This document shows, one piece after another, positions 55,640-64,000 of a stretch of 64,000 nt of DNA. Numbering within the stretch: position 1 is the first letter of the stretch; each line of letters starts with the position of its first letter. Source of the stretch: Isoetes taiwanensis (Eukaryota; Streptophyta; Lycopodiopsida; Isoetales; Isoetaceae). Where the stretch lies: contig JAJEKV010000072.1 in NCBI GenBank assembly GCA_021234155.1, positions 861,918-925,917 on the forward strand. The letters run 5' to 3'. Below the pieces are notes generated by a model, which ran no database searches, had not been told where the DNA came from, and saw only the letters and a program-made list of their open reading frames with translations. A program made the translations under genes and the position numbers.

Positions 55640-57520
55640 GCTTGTTCACTGTTTTGGCCTCCTAGTCTTCCTCTGTTTCTGGCTCCTCAACTTCGAGCTT
55701 AAAGACATAGGTCACTTGCTCCTTCTTTATGTATCTAAGTAACTTCTTACTAGACATGCATTGCATGATTGGGGTGACTTCTTTACCTGTTATCTCAATG
55801 ACTTGGCCATTTAGTGTCGTCAAGGTGACTTTCCGCTTCCCACAACCAATCACAGCTCCAGCCGGGCCAAGTTATTCCATGCCTATGATCAAGTCATACT
55901 TGCCGATGTTCATCACTTCTGCTCCCATTTCAACGTTGATACCTGCAAGTCTATATCGAAGTTGCTCCTTTTTTATGTTGTGTGTCGGATTGCCCCACAG
56001 GTCTAAGCTTAAACTTCAAAGGCTTCAGCTTCAGCAACTCTACCATCCTTGGTGAAGCAAAATTATTGGTGCTCCCCGTGTCTATCAACACTATGAAGGA
56101 CTTGGCTTTGGCTTTCCTGGATGTAGTCGCAAGCACCTTCTTCATCGTTCTCCTGTCTCCCATCCTCCTAGCTCTGCTAATGCCACGTTCATCACAAAGG
56201 GACAGTTGTGTGTCCGATGTCCCAGTTATAAGCAACTGAAGCACAACTGCTTTTCAATACATTCTTGTCTCTTCTCCTTCAGAATGGACTGCAAGAACTG
56301 CTTCATTACCTTGGAGTAGTTTGAACCACTCGCTTGCTCTTTGTTCTTGAAACTGACCTGCTTCTTGTCCTGCTTTTCAAAATTTGCATTTCCTTGCTTT
56401 CCATAGTTTGCATTGTACTGAGGTATAGCAGCTTTTGGGCTTGTTGCTCTTGGACTATAGCTTCCTATAGCTTTCCCCTTGTCCTGATAGTACTGCTACT
56501 TTTGTCCACTGCCTTGGGGACCTATTCCTTGTAAGCTCACGGCCTTGGGTTCTGTTTCTGACACTGTTCTGGGTTGATGGCTATGGCAAGCTTCATGATA
56601 TCCTCATTCAAGCCTTTGATGTACCTCTCTTCTGCATGTCTTTCGCTCAACTTTGGCACGTAGAGTCTCAGCCTCATAAACTCTTCGGTGTACTTCTGCA
56701 CCGTCTTGTAAAATTGCTGCATCATATGGCACTTGTGTTCCCTCGGCACGTAGTGACACTTAAATGCCTTGGAGAACTTCTTGAATCTGCAACTATCTCT
56801 GCTCAACCCATGGGCCGTGGCATAGCCTTTCGACCAAATCCTGGCCGCTCCCTTGAGGTTGGCTATCGCTACTCTACCCTTGTCCTTATATTTCATACTA
56901 TAAGCATTTCTGTACTCTCTCATCTCGTCCAACCAAGCCTCGGCTTCCATCCCTGACCTGTTATCTCCTGAGAACTGTTCTAGCTTCTTGGCTTTCCACA
57001 CATTGCTCAGTGCGGAGTCAACTTTCTTTTGATAGTCGGCCTCGTTCTTGCCTCTATCATGGTTGGGACCCTCCCAGTGGTCCTGCTGATCGTTATCCTA
57101 CTCCTCTGATTCTGAGCCGGAGTCAGAACTGATGTCAGAGAAATTTTTACTGGGGGATCTCCTTCTCATGTTTCTCTTATTTGCCTTGTCTGCTCTGCCA
57201 ATAGGTGTTTGGGGTAGCTGGACGTTCTGGTCTGGTGCAATTACTGCCCTTCCTGCCAGCAAGGCTCTTATTTCTTGCATATCCAATCTCATATGGGATA
57301 TCTCCTCTTATGGGATTGGTGCCTTGAACACTTGGAATAGGTTCCTTGGTTGAAATTGTGTTGCGGGTGTTTTCTCTTCCTGAGGGTGTTGGTCTTGCTC
57401 AACATTCCTGGGTGCTCTAGCTGCATACACATTAGATTGCACTCTTATGATTAGCTTTTGTTTGTTATTGCATTGGTTTTTGATGATATAGTTGTGGGGA
57501 CAAAAGATATCAAAGAACAT
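55640..57520 (-). mobile_element. Ty3/gypsy-type gag-protease relic
   Basis: Minus strand, from right: an N-terminal Pro/Gln-rich and Ser/Glu-rich stretch (SDISSDSGSESEE at 57100); the capsid EQFSGDNRSGMEAEAWLDEM to KCHYVPREHK, AEERYIKGLNEDIMKLA (57001-56537); and a zinc knuckle near 56235-56195 (CFSC, a stop, LGHRTHNC). The aspartic protease follows, with FIVLIDTGSTNNF (D-T-G active site, near 56085), then GCGKRKVTLTTLNGQVIEI (55850). RT, RNase H and integrase are missing to the left. Several frame changes. Confidence 0.8.
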
Positions 57521-57605
57521 TTATAATGCCAACAATTATATTCATAAATTATTATTACAATTAATAATAGAGAGAATTTTTTTTTTTTAACTATTATTGT
57601 AATCT

Positions 57606-58213
57606 TCAATATGTCGGGTTGTCTTTCAAGAACTTCTTTATGTGGGTTGTACCAACCATACGTCCCAAGTTCCTGAGAATGTTGGTGGACGTACCACCTT
57701 GCAATGCCCTTACTAGATCTTCCACCCTTCTATCTGACGTATAGGCCGCAGTGACGGCTAATCTGCCCCAACGTCTGTATGGGACTGCGAAGTCGAAGAT
57801 GCTCAGGGCTATTGTCCTCTTCACCATTACGCGGTTGATGTTCGGAAGCATTCGAGCATGCCTGTCAAATCCCGAGAGGGCAATGAGCATGTACACCCCT
57901 TCTTCTCCCCTCGCATAACAGTATGGACCGGAAGGCCAAACGAGGGCCTTGTCGTGTCCCTCCCTTGCCTCTTCTCCGGTCCTGATGCCCGTCCCGTGCG
58001 CCTCTCGAAGTACTTGTCCACCGGATCTGCCAGTCCTGTAATCTGCAAACATGGACTTGGAAGAGGTCAAGTTGATCCCGCCTCTTTCGTTCTCGGCTCG
58101 CGTTGCTGATGAGGAGCTGGGTAGGAGTGCGCTTATTGTCTTGCCCCTAATGCCCATCCTTCCTGGATGGTGATGAATTCCTCCTCTGAGGGCAGCTCTT
58201 CTTGTGTCATCAT
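57606..58213 (-). pseudogene. Unidentified GC-richer coding relic
   Basis: A minus-strand frame open for about 200 codons to a stop at 57606. A different-frame ATG at 58213 gives an acidic start (MMTQEELPSEEEFITIQEGW), and ADPVDKYFERRTGRASGPE is read in that alternative frame, so frame changes are likely. The best part is VYMLIALSGFDRHARMLPNI, LSIFDFAVPYRRWGRLAVTA, DRRVEDLVRALQGG and HIKKFLKDNPTY. It is clearly GC-richer than its neighbours. It lies directly upstream, in the same direction, of the gypsy gag. I do not recognise the family; a transferred or endogenised viral origin is possible but unproven. Confidence 0.4.
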
Positions 58214-58220
58214 CTGCCAA

Positions 58221-58908
58221 ATACTCATATAAAAAATTACAAAAAATTACAAATATGGAAAAGGGAGGATGGACATGTCAGCTTTGAGCACCATCTTTAT
58301 TGATTTCTTTGTCCTATCTGATTCAAATACGATTCTTGATTTGTTGTGTTAATTCAGGTAGGTTCTGAGCTAATTTGGTGGATCAAGTCTGCCAGCCTTG
58401 TAGGGGTTTGCATTCTCCATGCTTTCCCTCATCAAAAGCTACAGATGGATATCAAAATCTTCACAATTGTCAAATACAATTCAAGATTGACATAGTGATT
58501 TCCTGAAAGGATCCCCTTCAGAGCTGTGGAATTTTTTAGTTTCTGATCAACACTTTCCTGAAGAATTATTTCTCCCAGAATACTCCTTTATGTCGAGCTC
58601 AGTAGAATTTGAAGTTGAAATTGTGGAATCTTGGCTCCAAAAATTCATAGGCAATAAAGAAATTGTGGTATCAGGCATCTTTCATGTGCATTGTAATTGG
58701 ATCAACTCTAAAATTGTTGTAAAGGTATACTCCGAGCAATGATTCATGCTTTGGCGCTTGGATCTCTGCTATTTGGTGATGAACTTGGCTCTCCATCTTC
58801 TTAATCATAGATAGGTCCTCTTCCCTGCTTTTTTCCTGCCCTTTGATTTCCCCCCCGGAGTTTTCGCCCATTTTCCTCGTGTCTTTGTAGTTTTCCCCTG
58901 GTTTTCTT
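58221..58908. other. Non-coding stretch before LINE-3
   Basis: No host gene is seen. It could include the 5' untranslated region of the following LINE; its exact start was not determined. Confidence 0.35.
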
Positions 58909-61330
58909 GTGATGGAACTTAAAAGCGAAAATTACCGTAAATTTCTCTCCATTCTTCACGCCTTTGCTGATTTCGTGCCCTCTGATCGTCCCGAACTCCT
59001 TAAACAGTTAAGATCTTTCCATGAAAACTCAAAAAATTTATTTTTCTTTGGAAATTTTGCTAACTCTCTGAATGGACAGTCTGCAATGGATCCTCTGTCC
59101 TTCAAAGTTCCTTGCTGGGATAATTTGTCTAAAGATCCAGATTATAGATGTCAATTGCCAAGATTGGACCCTGCCCATGATGTTTCTCTTCCCTACGGTG
59201 AAAGGAGATCAACTCAGAAGAAACACTCGGATGAATCCCTCAACAAGGCCCCCGGGAATGTTCGACCCTTCAAACCCCCCTTCAGTGCCAAAAAGATCAA
59301 TATTTTCAATGGTATTTCTTTGGATCTCCCTTCTCTGTATGCAAAGTTAAATTCCTTTCATGATTCTGCTGTAATTGTAAAGGTCAATAAGCATGGGATC
59401 AAATTGGATAAACTCTGGTCCTTCTATCTGAACCTTCATAAAGGCATTCTGATCAATGCTGTCTATTGGCTTCAGTCACCCTACATCATGATTGAATGTG
59501 GAAGCAAAAGATCTGCTAATTTCTTTCTCAATCACGGTCCCTTGAATCTTTTCGATTATCCTTTCTCAAATGGGACCCTAAATTTGAAATTGCTAACTTA
59601 AACAATCTCTATGTGGCCTCTACTACTCTTCATGGCCTAAATCCCATCTATTGGAATGAGGATTGTCTGAAAATGCTCTTTGACTCTGTTGGATCTTACT
59701 TTGGTACAGAATATTCCCCTTATAGACCTTCTCGATCTTTTGTTCAACTTGACATCTCAAAAGATATCCCTCTTCAAATCCCCTTCCTATATGTCTTTGG
59801 TCAAAAAGCCTATCTACCTTTAAGATGGTCGGGATTGCCACCTCATTGCCAAATTTGTAAGGTCATGCACTTCTGATATGAATCTTGCAAGGAGAAATCA
59901 GTTATTTTGTCGAGAGCCAACCCGCCAATTGCTGTCGTGGTGCCAAGTCAACCAAAGAACAGTCAATCGAGTCGAAGTCAGCGGTGTTTTTTGAAACTCA
60001 AAAGGCTCAGTCCTTGACCGAGTCTCCCCAAAGATTACCAATGATCCTGATGTACCCAGTATCATTTCTAAAGACAATAGATTCGAGCAAACTAAGGTTA
60101 ATGGAAGTTACAAAAGAATCCAAATGAAGAAAAGGTTAAAAGAGGCCCAGATTCAGAAGGAAGAGACAGTTAATACTAAGATTAATGTTGCTTCTAGAAA
60201 GATTTCTAGCAAAGAAAAAGATTCATCTCAACTAGTCAAGGTGCTGCAAAATCATGAGAATGCAGCAAAAAATGTATGTTTGGATAAGAATAAAGCAATC
60301 TTCCTAAACAGAATCATTGTGGATGCCAAGAGCCTAGGGAAAAAAAGGAGTCATTTGCAGATCCTTTTAATCCCTATATGAGTAAGAGTGGTCTATTAGA
60401 CAAGAAAATCAAACATAGTAAAGAATTGAAGCAAGTCAACTTTGATAATGAGCAAGAATTGAGGCTGAAATAAACCCTTTGGATACTATAGTGGAAGTTG
60501 TCCCTGCTTCTCCTCCAGCTAGGGCAGAATTGGACAAAGAGATCAATCATATAAAGGAGACTACTGCCTTAGGTACATTGCAACACAAGGAGTTGCAGAA
60601 TACCACCAATCAAGTTACTGGTATCAAGTCAATTTCAGGTATTAGCTAAGCTTAATTCTGAACTTAATATGGATTTATTGTTGATCAACACCCTTACTGC
60701 CAAACCTAAGCATTTTAAACCACCTTTTATTGACCTCTCTCCAGCCACTGATTTAAACCCCCTTCCCTCCTCTACTATTGCATCTGAAATTGCTGAACAG
60801 ATAGCTTCATTGCAAGAAGGACTCAGTTCACAAGCTCAACAAGTCTTCCATTGGAACCTTATGGATGATGAGTTTGTCCAAGATACTCCAGGAAGGGAAA
60901 GTGCTACATCTAAGGAAATCAATCAAGCAAAGATTGTAGTTTTGCAGGTTGAAGAAACACAAAACATGGTTGCAGATAATACAGGTCATGACTCATCTCT
61001 CTTACTTTGTGATAATTCTAATATAGATAAGTCTAAAAATTCTAATATTGTTTATTTCCCTCATCTCCTAGAAATAAGATGTTTGAATTTATCCCTGGTG
61101 GAATTTCGGATGTTAGTGTGATGTCTTTCTTTCTGATAATTCCTCTCTTGAGTTAGGCATGAAACCAAAGTCATATGGAGCTAGGGTCAAAAGTAAATCC
61201 AAAAAGGGTGATCCATCCCTAACTGATCTCACTAATTTGCACAACACTCTTGCTGCCAATAAGGGGTAAAAATAAAAAAGGAAAAGGGAAAAAAAGATCT
61301 GTCAGACTCTAGCTCCCCTTGTCTTTCTCT
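58909..61330 (+). pseudogene. LINE-3 ORF1 (gag-like, DUF4283/zinc-knuckle)
   Basis: ATG at 58909 opens 230 codons (MMELKSENYRKFLSILHAFA; FNGISLDLPSLYAKLNSF; KLDKLWSFYLNLHKGILINA) to a stop at 59601. The next block (59613-59876) contains FGQKAYLPLRWSGLPPHCQ and the start of a Cys-His knuckle (HCQICKVMHF, stop, YESC). Lys/Gln-rich segments continue in several frames to 61330. The order matches plant LINE ORF1, an RNA chaperone that coats the element RNA. Confidence 0.7.
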
Positions 61331-61346
61331 TTCCTTTTCTTTCCCT

Positions 61347-62040
61347 ATGAAGATTCTTTTTTGGAATGTAAGGGGTATCAAAGGCCCCATCAAAAGAAGG
61401 AGAGTTATCTCCCAAATCAGAAATTATAATGCTGATGTCATCCTCCTTCAGGAAGTCAAGCTCCCTAAGTTTGAGATTTCCAACCTTGGTGATTGGATAT
61501 ATCCTGGAGCTTCCTCAACTTGGATCGAAGCTACTGGAAAAAGTGGTGGTATAATTATGGTTTGGAAAAATCTTAAACATCTCTCATATTATAATTCCCC
61601 ATCTAAGATGTGGCAGGCTGTTACTTTCACAATTCAGGACTTTGTCTTTGGAATTATAAATATTTATGCCTTCACTAACCCGAAAGATAGGGAAATTCTT
61701 TGGACTGAGATCAACTCCTGGATGCATAACAGTCCCAATTTTGACTGGATAGCTGCTGGTGATTTCAACAATACTCCTTCTTGGAATATGAAGCTTGGTA
61801 ACAACATTAATGTCTACTTTGGAAAGATGTAATTGGGACGTCTTTATCTCGGATTCTTCCCTTGTTTATGTTTCTTCTTCCACTGCTACTTTCACATGGT
61901 CAAATAAACAAAAAGGGGACAAAAGAGTTTACTGTGCCTTAGACAGATTCTACATGTGTAGTCCCCACGCTTCTCTTTGGGATAATTGCTATGTTACCAG
62001 TGATGAGAGTAATATTGTCGCTGATCACCAACCTCAATTC
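61347..62040 (+). pseudogene. LINE-3 ORF2: APE-type endonuclease
   Basis: ATG at 61347: ILFWNVRGIKGPIKRRRVIS, ADVILLQEVKLPK, GKSGGIIMVWKN, WIAAGDFNNTPS. After a frame change near 61800 come CALDRFYMCS and VADHQPQFF, the place of the conserved SDH motif (ADH here). Asn, Glu and GDFN catalytic motifs are retained. Confidence 0.8.
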
Positions 62041-63960
62041 TTTTGTATTAGGCATCGAACTCAAAGCCCAAGAGATGGCAGTGTTTCTTATAAGTTCAAT
62101 TGTGCTCTTCTTGATAATGACTTCTTTGTGAAGGATTTTAGAGACTTCTACCAACTCATTCATAAAGATATCAATGGGCATTCTATGAAGAATTTTTACT
62201 GTAAGATCAAGAAGATTAAGAACTGGATTAAGAAATGGTCTAAAAGTAGACATCTCTCCAAAGCAAGGGAGAAGGAGAAATTTCTCTCTCAAATGAGAAA
62301 TATTAGATCCCTCTTGCAGGATGACCCTTACAACCTCAATCTGCAGATTGGTGAAGAATTGATTGAGAACTACCTTAAAAGCATTGAGGAAATTGAAGCC
62401 AAAAGTTCAGCTATTAAATATAAAGTCAAATTTAACAAGAAAATGGATTGTAGCAGTTCTAGATTCTTCTTTAAACTGACTAAAGTGAGGCTTCTTAGGA
62501 ACTCAATCACTCAGGTTAGAACTGATGCAGGTATCTCCTTAGATGATCCTAAGCTTATCAGGTCTTTCTTTCAAGATAACTATACCTCCCTTTTCTATAA
62601 AGTCTCTGCTCAGCAGATTGACTCTTTCAGAGAGAAGGAATTCCTTGATCTTATGGACAACATGATTCCTTCTTCAATTGATTGTATGGATGATTCCATT
62701 ATTAATCCTCCTAGTGAAGAAGAAGTTCTGAATATATTGAAGTCCTTAGGCAAATGCAAATCTCCTGGCCCTGATGGTCTTCCAAGTGAATTCTATATTC
62801 ATTTTTGGGACATTTTAAAATCTGATATTATCTCAATGCTTAGAGGCTTTTGGGAGGCTAATCATCTACATCCCTCCATCTCAGCTGGCTTCATTGCTCT
62901 TATTCCTAAAGTGGATAATCCATTTGCTTTCTCTGATTGGAGGCCTGTCTCTCTCACTAATACCTCCTATAAAATTTGTGCTAAAATTATTGCTAATAGG
63001 ATTAAAGCTTATCTGCAGAAGAATATTTCTCAATATCAATCTGCCTTCCTGTCTAACTGGTTCATTTTAGATAATTACATTACAGCCATAGAAGGACTTC
63101 ATTGGAATAAGATTTCTAATTAAAATTGTCTGTTGCTGAAATTGGATTCTAAGCGTGCTTTTGACACTGTGAGATGGGATTTTCTTGACCTTGCTCTTTC
63201 AAAATTTGGCTTCCATCCTAAGCTCAAACTGCTTATTCATGGTTTGAACATCAATTCTAATTCTGTTGTCATTCTCAATGGCTCGATTTCGCAATTCTTT
63301 CCTTTATCTCGTGGTGTTAGACAAGGTTGCCCCCTTGCTCCTTATCTTTTTAATAGTGGCTGAAATGTTAACCAAGGCTATTTTGCATTTTAAAGATCTT
63401 GGCAGAATTAAGGGCCTCAAAATGCCAAACAGTGATGACTTTCTTACCATCTCACAATATGTTGATGACACCTTTGCTTTCCTGGATGCAAATATCTCCA
63501 ATATTGATTTCTTTCTTGAAATTATCAAACAATTCTCTGCTGTCTCTGGAGTTCACTTGAATTTGGCCAAATGCATGATTATTGATGACAACATCCAGCC
63601 AAATTATACTGATATCAAAGTTCTAAACTGCAATCAGGCTATTATGTTGCTGGGAATGCCTCTCTCTCTAAATCCTTGTTTGAAAAGTCTTTGGCAGCCA
63701 ATCATTGACAGAATTAAGAGGAAACTCAACAATTATAGGGGATGTTTATCCTTTGCAGATAGAACTCTCATTGCAAATTCGGTCCTGGCCAGCTTTCACA
63801 TCTATTTCTCCTCTGCCCTAGTTGCTCAAAAGGCTGTTTATTCTAAATTAGAGAAAACCATCAGAAGATTCATTTGGAAAGGATCTCATTTAGTAAATTA
63901 GAATTCTGTTGCTAGGCCAAAAAAATTGGGGGGTTTAGGCTGCGAAAACCTTCATTTGCA
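62041..63960 (+). pseudogene. LINE-3 ORF2: reverse transcriptase
   Basis: Motifs: KCKSPGPDGLPSEFY (62755), FIALIPKVDNPFAFSDWRPV (62890), QYQSAFLSNWFILDN (63035), a stop at 63121, LKLDSKRAFDTVRWDF (63135), VRQGCPLAPYLF (63320) and QYVDDTFAFLD (63455), followed by HLNLAKC and FIWKGSHLVN. One TAA and two frame changes are the only visible lesions before the window ends. Confidence 0.85.
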
Positions 63961-64000
63961 GGCCTCTGCTCTTGCTGGTAAATATATTTGAAAGTCTTTT

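Larger units (their letters stand above)
58909..64000 (+). mobile_element. LINE-3 copy: long non-LTR retrotransposon, continues past the window
   Basis: Gag-like ORF1, APE endonuclease and reverse transcriptase are present in order. It is a different subfamily from the copies at 18 and 45 kb (YVDD rather than FADD/FVDD). Frame breaks are few relative to length, so it is the least decayed LINE here. zf-RVT and the 3' tail lie beyond 64000. Confidence 0.85.

Overview
The window is nuclear DNA of a land plant. It is AT-rich and intron-bearing, and it carries a PLS-class PPR gene, relics of plant metal-tolerance, plastid sigma-factor and Raf-like kinase genes, tRNA-derived SINEs and plant-type LINEs. 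The PPR style, the density of old LINEs and the number of decaying gene pieces fit a fern or another seed-free plant, but the lineage is inference. Almost everything here is transposon or gene relic. The only long uninterrupted host reading frame is the PPR gene at 13273-15336. No rRNA gene, intact tRNA gene, CRISPR array or bacterial-type operon was seen.

Left third (1-18 kb): a gene for a Crypton-type tyrosine recombinase (YR; relatives include the C-terminal domains of animal ZMYM2, QRICH1 and KIAA1958 proteins) lies on the minus strand. It is split into 12160-11479 and 3065-2188 by an 8.4-kb Helitron (11478-3066). The Helitron shows 5'-TC, a hairpin, CTAG-3' and an A|T target, and removing it restores the reading frame exactly. 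It carries at least eight exon-like blocks of unidentified host gene(s), tandem duplications, a SINE and a second Helitron-type 3' end. A 20-base inverted match (1199-1218 and 12968-12987) brackets the YR locus. Subtracting the Helitron leaves about 3.4 kb, a plausible size for the original element. The PPR gene follows, then a 456-bp MULE-type foldback element with 9-bp target duplications.

Middle (18-37 kb): a 5.2-kb LINE with 13-bp target duplications sits inside a GGAAACCC-type palindromic minisatellite. Next come a metal-tolerance-protein (MTP1-like) relic beside a 5'-truncated LINE, a candidate first exon under telo-box promoter motifs, an array of hairpin-forming repeats, another truncated LINE, and a 2-kb mosaic of fragments of unrelated genes (a membrane-protein terminal exon, an LRR receptor, a TRAF-type zinc finger and a PPR). 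A second copy of the YR gene (34530-36286, plus strand) shares intron positions with the first and keeps all recognisable catalytic residues, but it has frame lesions.

Right part (37-64 kb): a decayed Ty3/gypsy element with primer-binding site, gag, RT and RNase H; a plastid sigma-factor exon with one stop; an FCP1/NLI-type phosphatase-like relic; a minus-strand LINE interrupted by a SINE with about 48 GATA repeats; LTR-like repeats; a Raf-like kinase relic; the gag-protease part of a second gypsy element; an unidentified GC-richer coding relic (57606-58213); and a third long LINE that runs off the right edge. The genes do not form a pathway. The window reads as a record of transposition, transduplication and decay, with the two YR loci the most unusual content.
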